Shown here piece by piece: positions 24,560 through 35,504 of a stretch of 64,000 nucleotides of DNA. This DNA is from Delphinapterus leucas. Taxonomy: Eukaryota; Chordata; Mammalia; Artiodactyla; Monodontidae. The notes under the pieces are model-generated. The model saw only the letters and a list, made by a program, of their open reading frames with translations, did not search any database and had not been told where the DNA came from. The position numbers and the translations under genes were made by a program. Location of the stretch: positions 40,031,503 through 40,095,502 of the forward strand of contig NW_022098036.1 of NCBI RefSeq assembly GCF_002288925.2, given 5' to 3'. Within the stretch, counting starts at the first letter, position 1, and each line of letters begins with the position of its first letter.

Positions 24560-24617
24560 TATATATATGCACATATATACATTGTATATGTATATATATG
24601 ACACACATATATATAAT
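24560..24617. repeat. TA/CA-rich simple sequence
   Basis: ATATATATGCACATATATAC and following TA-rich sequence have expanded within the antisense L1 3' UTR. Confidence 0.75.
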
Positions 24618-25170
24618 TCAGATTATTTTTATTTTAGGATTTTACAAGTTACTGAATATTGTTCCCTGTGTTTTACAGTAAAATCTTGTTGTTTATTTTA
24701 TATATAGTAGTTTATGTCTGTTAATCCCATACTCCTAATTTATCACCCCTTCCTCCCATTACCTCTGGTAACCGTAAGTTTGTTTTCTATGTCTTTGAGT
24801 CTGTTTCTGTTTTGTATATAGATTCATCTGTATTATTTTTTAGATTCCACATGTAAGTGATGATATATAGTATTTGTCTTTGTCTGACTTCTCTTAGTAT
24901 TATATTCTCTAGGTCCACCCACATTGCCACAAAAGACAATATTTCATTCTTTTATGGCTGAGGAACATTCCATTGTCTATATATACCACTTCTTTTTTAT
25001 CTATTCATCAGTTGATGGACACTTAGGTTGCTTCCATATCTTGGCTATTGTAAATAGTGCTGCTATGAACATTGGGGTGCATGTATCTTTTTCAAATTAG
25101 TGTTTTCCTTTTCTTCGTATATATACCCAGCAGTGCAGGATCATATGGTAGCTCTATATTTAGGTTTTTT

Positions 25171-25380
25171 GTTTTTTGGGTTTTTTTTTGCGGTATGCGG
25201 GCTTCTCACTATTGTGGCCTCTCCCGTTGAGGAGCACAGGCTCTGGACACGCAGGCTCAGTGGCCATGGCTCACGGGCCCAGCCGCTCCGCGGCATGAGG
25301 GATCCTCCCGGACCGGGGCACGAACCCATGTCCCCTGCATCAGCAGGCGGACTCTCAACCACTGCACCACCAGGGAAGCC
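25171..25380 (-). mobile_element. CHR-2-like cetacean SINE, antisense
   Basis: Poly(T), then GCGGTATGCGGGCTTCTCAC, through to CACCACCAGGGAAGCCC, is a near full-length SINE in reverse. CTATATTTAG occurs just before the poly(T) and again at 25,381-25,390, marking the target duplication. Open frames of 96 and 73 codons here are SINE sequence. Confidence 0.95.
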
Positions 25381-26372
25381 CTATATTTAGTTTTTTAAGG
25401 AACCTCCATACTGTTTTCCATAGTGGCCACACCAGTTTATTATACATTCTCACCAACAGTATAGGAGGGATCCCTTTCCTTCACACCCTCTCCAGCATTT
25501 ATTATTTGTAGACTTTATGATGATAGCCATTCTGACTGGTGTGAAGTGGTACCACATTGTGGTTTTGATGTGCGTTTCTCTGATAATTATCAATGTTGAA
25601 CATCTTTCATTTGCCTGTTGGCCATCTGTGTGTCTTCTTTGGGGAAATGTCTATTTAGGTCTTCTGCCCATTTTTTGATTGGGTTGTTTCCTTTTTTTAT
25701 AGTGAGTTGTATAAGCTGTTTGTATATTTTGAAATTTGACCCCCTGTTGGTCTCCTTATTTGCAAACATTTTCTCCCATTCTGTAGGTTGTCTTTTCATT
25801 TTGTTGATGATTTCCTTTGCTGTGCAAAAGCTTTTAAATTTGATTAGGTTCCATTAGTTTATTTTTTGCTTTTATTTCTTTTGCTTTTATTTCTTTTATT
25901 CTTTTGCCTGATCTAAGAAAATTTTGCTATGATTATGTCTGAGAATGTTTTGCCTATGTTCTCTTCTAGGAATTTTATGGTGTTGTGTCTTATATTTAGG
26001 TCTTTAAACTATTTTGAGTTTATATTTGTACATGGTGTGAGGAAGTATTCTAATTTCACTGATTTACATGAGACTGCCCAGCTTTCCCAACACCACTTGC
26101 TGGAGAGACTGTCTTTTCTCCATTGTATATTCTTGCCTCATTTGTCAAAGATAATTGACTGTAGGTGTGGGTCCTGACCAGACCTCATCTCTGCCCCCTC
26201 CTACCCAGCTGTTGTGACACCTTCTTTATATCTTTAGTTGTGGAAAAGCTTTTCTGCTAGTCTTCAGGTTGCTCTTAGAGATAGTTGCTCTGTAAGTAGT
26301 TATAATTTTGGTGTGCTCAAATGGGAAGTAAGCGCAGGATCTTCCAACTTTGCCATCTTGATCCTGTCTCCT

Positions 26373-26799
26373 GGTTCGTCAGTTTTAACAACACAACGTA
26401 TGATGTTAAGAGAAGACCAGGGGTGGGGCTTGGGCTGGGATGGGTATCTGAGGCTCTCTAAACTTTGTGAGTGGCTTTTCTGTAAGCTTAAAAATGCTCT
26501 TAAAAAAAGTAAATATGCACCTGATTATGTATGTTCACAAAAACACTTTATGCTGGCTGAGACAGTGAACATAAATGTAATCTTGTTGCAGAATTTGTCA
26601 GAAAATATGGTGAAGATCTCAGATGTCTTGAACTTGAATGACTCACTCTTATAATATAGATATAGATAAATATATAGAGACAGACAGACAGACAGAGAGA
26701 AGGAGAAAATTACAAAATTCTCCCCAAGATAATCAAATCATGGCAAATGAAATGTTGAACATAGGCCAAGCACAAGAGAATCTCAATAATAGCTTCTTT
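26373..26799. other. Unassigned sequence with a simple repeat
   Basis: No gene was recognised. A GATA/GACA-type simple repeat lies at about 26,655-26,702. The 138-codon open frame at 26,238-26,654 starts inside the L1 segment and has no recognised domain. Confidence 0.5.
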
Positions 26800-27090
26800 G
26801 TATGACCTTGGAATCATACATCTATGACCTTTGACTTCTCCTTCACCTCTCATGTGCAATTAGGTACAAAGTCTTGTCAATTCTTCCTCAGTTTTAAATT
26901 ATTCTGTTTAAAACACTTCTATTACTTTCCATAGCCAGAAAAATTCCAAACTCTTTAGAATTGCATTTAAAGTCCTTCAAGCCTCTGAATCTAATCAACA
27001 TTTTTAGTTTTGTATGTCCCCTTATAGTCTTGGGTTCAGTCAGACCAGAACACTCACCATTGCTGAACATGCCATTCATTTCCATGCCTA
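26800..27090 (+). mobile_element. Probable L2 fragment
   Basis: The words CTTCTCCTTCACC, AATTCCAAACTC and TTAAAGTCCTTCAAGCCTCT occur in the order of an L2 3' region. The match is weak and rests on only a few words. Confidence 0.4.
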
Positions 27091-27094
27091 GTCT

Positions 27095-27151
27095 GTAACA
27101 CTGATTCTCATACTTTGGTGTGCATAAGTAGAGTATGGGGAAGAGCTTATT
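27095..27151 (+). mobile_element. MER5-type hAT fragment
   Basis: CACTGATTCTCATACTTTGG, TGTGCATAAGTAGAG and GAGCTTATTAAAAATGCA resemble the start of MER5A-type non-autonomous hAT elements. The rest of the element is lost to the insertions that follow. Confidence 0.55.
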
Positions 27152-27207
27152 AAAAATGCACATTTCAAAGAAAAAAACAAAAAAAAACACAAAAATGCAC
27201 ATTTCAA
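27152..27207. repeat. Tail-only retroinsertion: 17-bp direct repeats around an A-rich 22-mer
   Basis: AAAAATGCACATTTCAA lies at 27,152-27,168 and again, perfectly, at 27,191-27,207. Between the copies are only 22 bases, 18 of them A. This is what is left when target-primed reverse transcription copies only a tail. Confidence 0.75.
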
Positions 27208-27612
27208 CAAAACAGAAACAGACTCATAGGTAGAACAAACTGGTGGTTTCCAGAGAGAAGGGGGGTCGGGGGAATGGAGAAAATAGGCAAAGGAGATTAA
27301 GAGTTACAAACTTCCAGACATGAGATAAATATATCACAAGGATAAAATGTACAGCATAGGCAATAAAGTTAACAATATTGTGGCAATTTTGTATGGTGAC
27401 AGATGGTAACTGGACTTACTGTGGTGATTATTTCGTAATGATAAAAATATCAAATCACTATGTTGTACACCTGAAACTAATATAATATTGTATATCAAGA
27501 ATAACAATAATAAAAAATGGCAAAAATTCAATGAAATAATGTAAAACAAGTTGGGACATCTGGTCTCTTATCCTGATTTAATAAAGTATTTGTGTTCTTT
27601 TTGAAAAAAAAA
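27208..27612 (+). mobile_element. Old L1 3' end with a possible transduced 3' flank
   Basis: From 27,208 to about 27,520 the sequence is the 3' UTR of an old L1, ending with TGTACACCTGAAACTAATAT and an A-rich stretch. About 75 more bases of non-L1 sequence follow, containing AATAAA at about 27,580, then a 10-base A run. A 15/17 match to the 17-base target word comes next, at 27,625-27,641. The arrangement suggests that L1 transcription ran through to a downstream polyadenylation site. Confidence 0.6.
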
Positions 27613-27641
27613 ATAATGAAAAATACAAATGCACATGTCAA

Positions 27642-28785
27642 GTCCATGTACTGCATTATGACCGAAAATAGTCCAAAGGACCTTCCTGCTATAGAACAAC
27701 CAAATATTTGATAGAACCGTTTTCTATGCATTGCTGAGGTGACAGGAAATAAGGGAAATACTAAGGGCACCCCCTACAGGGGAAAATATCTGTTTGCTGA
27801 ACCTGGAGTAGAGTCAGCAGGCAGCAAGCAAATCATAACCTTGAAGCTTCCCTGAAGGTAAATGCCAGTATTAGCACTCTCATCAGGAAAGTCTCAAGTA
27901 AGCTTCAAGGAAGCAGAGCTGAGCCCCAGGCTCTTGCATTAGCTAGGGGCTCTAGAAGCTTAAGTAGTTTCAGGTTGATAGTCTCCTTACCATCAGGAGC
28001 TAACTACGAGAAAGGGGGTCTGAAACTCAGACTCTTGTATTAGAAAGAGACTCTAGAAAAACCCTGAAGTGATCTTAGGCTGTTAATCCCCTCCTAAATA
28101 ATTAAATGCTTACTTAGTGAAGGAAAAAAGACAAGGTTGGTACTTTTAAGGAAATTAGGCTTCAACCGTAGAAAGAAAGAAGTATAACCTGCTCTAATAG
28201 GAGAAGCTGAATGCTTACAACATGTTATGTTTGCATAGAGGTGTCCAAGGTTCTCACAAATTAAGATGAAATATGACCTCTTAATCAAGTATCTCCAAGC
28301 ATGTAAAAAAACAAGCCATCATACATGAATCAGTAGAAACCTCAAAAAACAGATTTATTCCCAAGGATTTCAGATACTGACATTCTGAGAATCAAAATAT
28401 AAAATTTCAACTAATGAAATGTTTAATAAAATAGAATGGGCAATCTCAAAAATGCAGAAGAGTAACAAAAACACGGACAGAGATTTGAAAGGGGACGAAG
28501 TTGAAATTTTAGTGATAGAGAATATAATTTTGAAGTTAAAAACCAAAAGGGCATGTTTAAAGGCAGATTAAACTAAGCCAAAGTGAAGTTAGTGAGTGAG
28601 AAGATAGATCTTAAGAAATTATCTAGAATTCAGTACAGAGAACAAAAAGATGAAAAATATGAATGATAGGATCCAAATATAGAGACAGAATTAGAACTAC
28701 ATCATATATTTCATTGAAATACTAGAAAAAAAGAGAATGGATGAGAGGTACTTTTGTAGAGATAGTATCTGAGACTTCTCCAGAA
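27642..28785. other. Unassigned sequence with a diverged tandem repeat
   Basis: A segment with CTCTTGCATTAG and GGCTCTAGAAGCTT near 27,930 recurs about 100 bases later as CTCTTGTATTAG and GACTCTAGAAAAA, suggesting an old two-copy tandem. No gene was recognised. Confidence 0.45.
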
Positions 28786-28789
28786 CTGA

Positions 28790-28960
28790 TGAAAATTATG
28801 AATCCACCTATGTCCATCAACAGGAGAATGGAAAGTAAATAGTGTTAAGTTCACAATAGAAATTACACAGCAGTGAAAACAAATGAATAACTACAAAAAT
28901 CACCATAAATGATTCCTAGTAACATAATAAATTTTTTTAAAAAGGAGCAGAATATGATGT
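28790..28960 (+). mobile_element. Old L1M fragment
   Basis: TATGTCCATCAACAGGAGAATG and ACACAGCAGTGAAAACAAATG match an older L1 ORF2/3' UTR border in sense. Boundaries are approximate. Confidence 0.55.
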
Positions 28961-28967
28961 ACTAATT

Positions 28968-29797
28968 ATTTCATTCTTTTTTATTGAGGTATATTTGATG
29001 AATAATATTATAAAAGTTACAGGTGTACAACATAATGATCCACAATTTTTAAAGATTATATTCCATTTATAGTTATTATAAAAGATATAATATTTTGGCT
29101 ATATTCCCTATGTTGTACAATATATCCTTGTAGCTTATTTATTTTATACAGCATAGTTTGTACCTCTTAATCCCCTACCCCTATCTCGCTCCTCCACACT
29201 TCCTTCTCCCTACTGGTAACCACTAGGTTGTTCTTATGCCTGTGAGTCTGTTTCTTTTCTGTTATATTCACTAGTTTGTTTGATTTTTTAGATTCCACAT
29301 ATAAGTGATATCATATAATATTTGTCTTTTGCTATCTGACTTATGTCACTTAACATAATACCATCCAAGTCTATCCATGTTGTTGCAAATGGCAAAATTT
29401 CATTCTTTGCTATGGCTAAGTGGTATTCCATTGTGTATATATATGCTACACCTTCTTAATCCAATCATTTGTTGATGGGCACTTGGGTTGTTTCCATGTC
29501 TTGGCTACTGTAAATAGTGCTGCTGTGACACTAGGGAGAATGTATCTTTTTAAATTAGTGCTTTGATTTTTTTCCAGATATATACTCAGGAGTGGAATTG
29601 CTGGATCATATGGTAGTTCCATTTTCAGTTTTTTAAGAAAACTTCATCCTGTTTTTCATAGTGACTACACCAATTTACATTCCAACCAACAGTGTAGGAG
29701 GGTTCCCTTTTCTCCACATCCTTGCCAACATTTGTTATTTGTGTTCTTTTTAATGATAGCCACTCTCACAGGTGTGAGATGCTATCTCATTGTGTGG
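28968..29797 (-). mobile_element. Older L1, antisense 3' end and ORF2
   Basis: TTTTTTATTGAGGTATATTTG begins the antisense 3' UTR. The sequence continues through CTGGATCATATGGTAGTTCC to GGTGTGAGATGCTATCTCAT, where a younger L1 starts. It is diverged and has many stops. Confidence 0.85.
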
Positions 29798-31100
29798 GGT
29801 TTTTTTTAACATCTTTATTGGAGTATAATTGCTTTACAATGTTGTGTTTCTGCTGTATAACAAAGTGAATCAGCTATATATATACATATATCCCCATATC
29901 CCCTCCCTCTGTCTCCCTCCCACCCTCCCTATCCCACCCCTCTAGGTGGTCACAAAGCGCTGAGCTGATCTCCCTGTGCTAGGCGGCTGCTTCCCACTAG
30001 CTATCTATTTTACATTTCGTGGTGTGTATATGTCCATTCCACTCTCTCACTTCGTCCCAGCTTACCCTTCCCCTTCCCCGTGTCCTCAAGTCCATTCTCT
30101 ACATCTGCGTCTTTATTCCTGTCCTGCCCCTAAGTTCTTCAGAACCATTTTTTTCCTTTAGATCCCATACATATGTGTTAGCATATGGTATTTCTTTTTC
30201 TCTTTCTGACTTACTTCACTCTGTATGACAGTCTCCAGGTCCACCCACCTCACTATAAATAACTCAATTTTGTTTCTTTTTATGGCTGAGTAATATTCCA
30301 TTATTACTCATTACAGTAATATGTGCCACATCTTCTTTATCCATTCGTCTGTTGATGGGCATTTAGGTTACTTCCATGACCTGGCTATTGTAAATAGAGC
30401 TGCAATGAACATTATGGTACATGACTCTTTTTGAATTATGGTTTTCTCAGGTTATATGCACAGTAGTGGTATTGCTGGGTCCTATGGTAGTTCTATTTTT
30501 AGTTTTTTAAGAAACCTCCATAGTGTTCTCTATAGTGGCTGTATCAATTTACATTCTCACCAACAGTGTAGAAGGGTTCCTTTTTCTCCACACCCTCTCC
30601 AGCATTTATTGTTTGTAGATTTTTTGATGATAACCATTTTGACTGGTGTGAGGTGATACCTCATTGTAGTTTTGATTTGCATTTCTCTAATGATTAGTGA
30701 TGTTGAGCATCCTTGCATGTGTTTGTTGGCAATCTGTATATCTTCGTTGGAGAAATGTCTATCTAGGTCTTCTGCCCATTTTAATTGGTATTGTTTGTAT
30801 TTTTGATGTTGAGTTGTATGAGCTGTTTATATATTTTGGATATTAACCCCTTATAAGTCATATCATTTGCAAATATTTTCTCCCATTCAGTAGGTCATCT
30901 TTTCGTCTTGTTGATGGTTTCCTTTGCTGTGCAAAAGCTTTTAAGTTTAATTCGTTTCCATTTGTTTATTTATGCTTTTGTTTATTTAACTTTAGGATAC
31001 TGATCCAAGAAAAATATTGCTACAATTTATGTGAAACAGTGTTCTGCCTATGTTCTCTTCTAGGTGTTTTACGGTTTTGGGTGTTACATTTAGGTATTTA
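29798..31100 (-). mobile_element. Younger L1, antisense, 5'-truncated
   Basis: Poly(T) then TTAACATCTTTATTGGAGTA is the reverse of the young L1 end. It runs through the 3' UTR and ORF2 to about 31,100. No target duplication is visible, and the older L1 does not resume on its far side. Confidence 0.92.
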
Positions 31101-32335
31101 ACGCTCCAGACCTCACTCAAAGTTGGCGGCATTTTGTGTCACCCAGTATATACACCAGAGAAGTACACCTATATGTGGAATTTATTGCCTACAGAACCGA
31201 AGAAAAATAATAGGTGATGTGCTTCCTACTTTGTGGTAAGGGGGGCAAGATTAAGGAATTTTTCTCCCTGGAGGGGAATTGTGGCTTTTTCCTGGCCACT
31301 GTATACCTGAAATCTTCACTGGCATGGTCCCTGAATCTTCATGGGGTTTATATCTCACCCTCTGGAACATAAGTGTCTTACCAAAGCCTCATGTTATTAG
31401 CCATCTCTTGTTTGTCTGGACCAATCAGTATGATGTCACTGATGTAATTTATCAGCATGATGTTCTGTGAGATGTCAATATAATACAGATAATTTGGGAC
31501 TATATGATGACAGTGGGTGGAAGAATTAATGTAACACTGAGGTAACACTGTAAATCAATACTGTTGTCCATAATGTGTGAATGCAAGCTATGTATGATTT
31601 TCTTTGCAAATTAGAGGAGCAAAGAATGCATTTGCTAAATTTTTAACCACATACCATACCATATATTTAGGCATTGTTAATCTGTTCTAACAATGATACC
31701 AACTCCAGCACAGTATCTGCAATCATCTTCAGTCATTCTCTAGTACCCATCCAGTTTCTATAAGGGCCAGCCTGACTAATTAAATAGACTTATAGGGACA
31801 ACCACACCTGCATCTTTTAGGTCTTTAAATGTTGCATTAATCTCACCATATCCCACAGAGTATGATATTGTTTTTAATTTACTATGTTGGTGGGGAGAAC
31901 TGGAGGGCATGGAATGTTTCAGAGGTTTTCACTTGACCTTCTCCACTGTGACAGCACTTGCCCCACAGGCCAAAGAACAAATACGTTGATTACTCCAACT
32001 GCAAGTATATTAATTCAAATTATACATTCAGAGACTCAGAAAATGAGCACTGGAGGGATCCACAAACATAGTGGAAACACTGTGAGTTGACCTCTAAGCC
32101 AGGATTCCATTTATTACATACTCCTCTGAAGTCTCCATTCTAAAAGGGGAAACTTGCTGAAAGTTTAAGTTTCCATATATTTATGTCAACTCAAACTCTG
32201 GGTCTAACATTACTCAAAATTAGGAATAAGAGGTCTGCATGTTCCCCTTTCTCCTCTTTACAGTCATCCATGTAAACTGCTAGAGTTCCCTCTTCAGTGG
32301 AAGACAACAGAATCCAGTTTCTACAACGTATCAGC
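31101..32335 (-). mobile_element. Decayed ERVL-type (class III) endogenous retrovirus pol segment
   Basis: On the minus strand the conceptual translation resembles the reverse transcriptase to RNase H region of ERVL-type elements. It is broken by numerous stops and frameshifts. The polymerase active-site box falls at about 31,435-31,446 and one of its acidic residues has been replaced. I see no LTR on either side. Only part of pol is present, so it is a dead relic. The ERVL assignment is by memory of the family pattern. Confidence 0.65.
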
Positions 32336-32572
32336 CACAATGTGAAACATTGTTATTTTAAAAAAATAGATATTTTTTAAGTGACCAAAAGTGAACAGCA
32401 AAACTAGTCAACAGAACCAGAGTACAAGGTGAATGAAACACTAGAATCAGTAAACAATAATTTTGAGGCAGCTATTTTTAATTCGTTCAAGAATTTAAAG
32501 GAAAATTTGATCATAAGTGAATGGATGAAGAATCTCAGCTGAAAAATAGAAACTACAAGAAATGGGAATTCT
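32336..32572. other. AT-rich unassigned sequence
   Basis: Nothing was recognised except the 15-base target word at its right edge (32,558-32,572). Confidence 0.5.
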
Positions 32573-32935
32573 GGGACTTCCCTGGTGGCACAGTGGTTAA
32601 GAATCCACCTGCCAATGCAGGGGACATGGGTTTGATCCCCACAGAACATCCCTCTGTGGCACGTTCGATCCCACATGCCACAGAGCAACTAAGCCCATGC
32701 GCCACAACTACTGAGCCTGTGAGCTAGAGCCCACAGGCCACAACTACTGAGCCCTTGTGGTGCAATTGCTGAAGCCCACACACCTAGAGCCCACGCACCT
32801 CAATAAAAGAAGCCACCACAACGAGAAGCTCATGCAGTGCAGCGAAGAGTAGCTCCCGCTCACCGCAACTAGAGAAAGCCCATGCGCAGCAACAAAGACC
32901 CAACACAGCCAAAAAATAAATTAAAATAAAAAGAG
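32573..32935 (+). mobile_element. Long-form CHR/Bov-tA-like SINE
   Basis: It starts GGGACTTCCCTGGTGGCACA and has repeated CACAACTACTGAGCC units in the body. It ends GCAACAAAGACCCAACACAG with an A-rich tail. AGAAATGGGAATTCT at 32,558-32,572 recurs perfectly at 32,936-32,950. It is about 150 bases longer than the other SINEs here because it keeps the internal repeated block. Confidence 0.93.
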
Positions 32936-32950
32936 AGAAATGGGAATTCT

Positions 32951-33324
32951 AAAACTGAACAGTACAGAGTCTGAAATTTAAAATCCCCTCTATGGGGTCA
33001 AAGATTGTAGATGTCAAGAGAGAGTTTCACTGAACTTTAAGATAGAGCAATAGTAATTACTTCAATCTTAATTGGTGCTAGTGTCCTAAAAGATATTTTC
33101 CTCCATCACATAAACTTTGAATCCAATAGAGATGACCTACTGAAAATAAAAATAGAAGCCATTGTTATTTTACAAATGCTTACATAAACACAGACACATG
33201 CAAACCTACACTAAAAGGGTAAAAATGTGTTATTATTATTAAAATTAAAACTTAGGTCTATTAACTTCATTCCATTTCTGTTTTATCTAAATAAGAACAT
33301 CTTATAATGTCAAAAATATTTTTT
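32951..33324. other. Unassigned spacer between two SINEs
   Basis: AT-rich sequence with no recognised feature. Confidence 0.5.
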
Positions 33325-33660
33325 CGGACTTCCCTGGTGGCACACTGGTTAAGAATCCGCCTGCCAATGCAGGGGACACAGGTTCGATCCCTGGTCCGGG
33401 AAGATCCCACATGACATGGAGCATCTAAGCCCGTGTGCCACAAATACTGAGCCTGTGCTGTAGAGCCCGCAAGCCACAACTACTGAGCCTGTGTGCCACA
33501 ACTACTGAAACCTGCTCACCTAGAGCCCATGCTCCACAAGAGAGGCCACTGCAGTGAGAAGCCCACACACCTCAACGAAGAGTAGCCCCCACTTACCGCA
33601 ACTAGAGAAAGCCCATGCACAGCAACAAAGACCCAATGCAGCCAAAAAGAAAAAAAAATA
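33325..33660 (+). mobile_element. Second long-form CHR/Bov-tA-like SINE
   Basis: CGGACTTCCCTGGTGGCACA, GGTTCGATCCCTGGTCCGGG, three CACAA(A/C)TACTGA units and a GCAACAAAGACCCAATGCAG end are present. It is the same subfamily and orientation as the copy 390 bases upstream. Its target duplication is not clear. Confidence 0.92.
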
Positions 33661-34084
33661 ATAAATTTTTTGATGTAGATACACAAAAGATACAGAAAAG
33701 TAAAGAGAAGAAAATAAATGTCACCAAAGGACAATGTCAATTAGCGTATTACATTTTGATAGATTTATTTCTACTCTTTTGTCTAAACAAAAAGAAATAT
33801 TTTTATTAAAGTAGGATCTTTGTGTAAATAATGTTATTGACTGATTTTTCATTTAACATTTTTCATGATCATTTTCCTATGTCATTAGCATTCTTTTAAA
33901 ATGTAATTTTAATTACTTTATATATATCAGAAATTATAAACCTATCCCTCTATTGTTGAACAAATGAGTTGATTTCATTTTTCAGTATTGCAAATATCAT
34001 TGTAGTAGATTTTGTTGCACACAAATCTGCCTGAATTCCTTCTTATTTATTGAGAAAACTTAGAATTGGGATTAGTTATATTAT
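33661..34084. other. AT-rich unassigned sequence
   Basis: No feature was recognised. Confidence 0.5.
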
Positions 34085-34499
34085 TTTATTAGTTTTCTAG
34101 GACTTCTATAACAAAATAATACCAATTGGGTTTCTTAAACAACATAAATGTATTATCTCACAGTTTGGGAGGCTGAAAGTCTGATACCAAAGTGTAAACA
34201 GGGTTGCTCCTTCTGAGGGCCATGAGAGAAGGATCTGTCCTAGGCCTCTCTCCTTGGATTGTTGATAGAAGGCCATCTTCTCCCTGTATCTTCACATTGT
34301 CTTCTCCCTGTGTCTGTGTCCAAATTTCTTTTTCTTATAAGGACACCATTCATATTGGATTAGGGCCCACTTTAATTACTTCATTTTAACTTAAACCCTC
34401 TCTAAAAATTCTATCTCCAAATACAGTCACATTCTGAGGTAGTGGAAGTTAGAACATCAATTTTGAATTTTTGAGAGTACACAATTCACTCTGTAACAA
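34085..34499 (-). mobile_element. MLT1-type LTR (MaLR), antisense
   Basis: The order TTAGTTTTCTAGGACTTCTA, TATTATCTCACAGTTTGGGA, CTTATAAGGACACCATTCAT and CAAATACAGTCACATTCTGA is the reverse of an MLT1 LTR. It is a solitary and strongly diverged LTR. Confidence 0.8.
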
Positions 34500-34999
34500 A
34501 TAACTCTGAACATTTTTAAACATGTGAATACATTTAACCAAACAGGCCTCTATAAATTGCATGTCTATCCAGACTCAGAACTGGAAGACTCACATAAAGC
34601 AAAGTTACTCCTCTGGTATTGATGTTTCCCTCTAAATGAATACATGGAAATTAATTCCTTTTGAAAATGGAGAAGAGGTCTATATCAGGCAGCTTCTCAA
34701 TGTTTGGAGCATATTGAGAGTTTACTTACTATACATGTAATTTAGTAAGAGCTCTTGCAGAAATACCGCCTGGATTACTTCTCTGTTCTGAGATACATAG
34801 ATTATAATCACATTATCTGAATGTTTAATATTAGTTTGTCTTAAAATAATATATATATATACACAATATACTTTACCAGTATGTTATGGCTTTTTACAGA
34901 AGAGACATTTTAGATCAACTTCTCAAATGTTTCTGCCATATTTTGAAATGCTACTTGCAATCAGGCAATAAACTGAAAGGCAACTAAAGAAGTCCAACA
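34500..34999. other. AT-rich unassigned sequence
   Basis: It includes a short (AT)n run near 34,848. No gene was recognised. Confidence 0.5.
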
Positions 35000-35225
35000 C
35001 AGCTGCTGGAATAATCTTCCATAAATGTTGTTTGGATAACATCATTCCCTCTCTTAGAAAGCTACAGTGGCTTTCAACTTCTTTTTGTTCCAAATATGAA
35101 CTTCTAAATATTTGCTACAAGGTTTGGAAAAATTCAAAACCACCTACCAAGACTAGTGTTTTCTTTGTCTGATGACTCACAATCAGTTCCCATTCTATCA
35201 AACAACAGCTACTTAACTTCCAGGG
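35000..35225 (+). mobile_element. Probable L2 fragment
   Basis: The order GATAACATCATTCCCTCTC, TTAGAAAGCTACAGTGGCTT and CTACAAGGTTTGGAAAAATT resembles an L2 3' region. The match is weak. Confidence 0.4.
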
Positions 35226-35257
35226 CATGTGTATCTCACTCTCATGGTTGACTTTCA

Positions 35258-35504
35258 TGGGGCTACTCTTCATTGCAGTGCACAGTGTTCTCATTGTGGT
35301 GGCTTCTCTTGTTGCCGAGCACGGGCTCTAGGCACGCGGGCTTCAGTAGTTGTGGCACACAGGCTCAGTAGTTGTGGCTTGCGGGCTCTAGAGCACAGGC
35401 TCAGTAGTTGTGGCTCACGGGCTTAGATGCTCCATGTCATGTGGGATCTTCCCGGACCAGGGCTCGAACCCATGTCCCCTGCATTGGCACCACCAGGGAA
35501 GTCC
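35258..35504 (-). mobile_element. Long-form CHR-like SINE, antisense, truncated
   Basis: It runs from GGGGCTACTCTTCATTGCAG to CACCACCAGGGAAGTCCC in reverse orientation, with several AGTAGTTGTGGC units. The 3' end with its tail is missing. About 18 bases are deleted next to the A-box region (GCATTGGCACCACCAGG). Confidence 0.9.

Larger units (their letters stand above)
24487..26372 (-). mobile_element. Antisense L1 with 5' UTR joined to ORF2 (internal deletion)
   Basis: Read on the minus strand, the 3' end lies at 24,487 (antisense TACTGAAGTATAGTTGACTT). The sequence then runs back through the 3' UTR and about 1.1 kb of ORF2 to about 26,172. Next comes a segment matching, from memory, the start of artiodactyl L1, with the antisense words ATTTTGGTGTGC and TTTGCCATCTTGATCC. 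Some 4 kb that should lie between them is missing. A CHR SINE interrupts it at 25,171-25,380. Confidence 0.72.
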
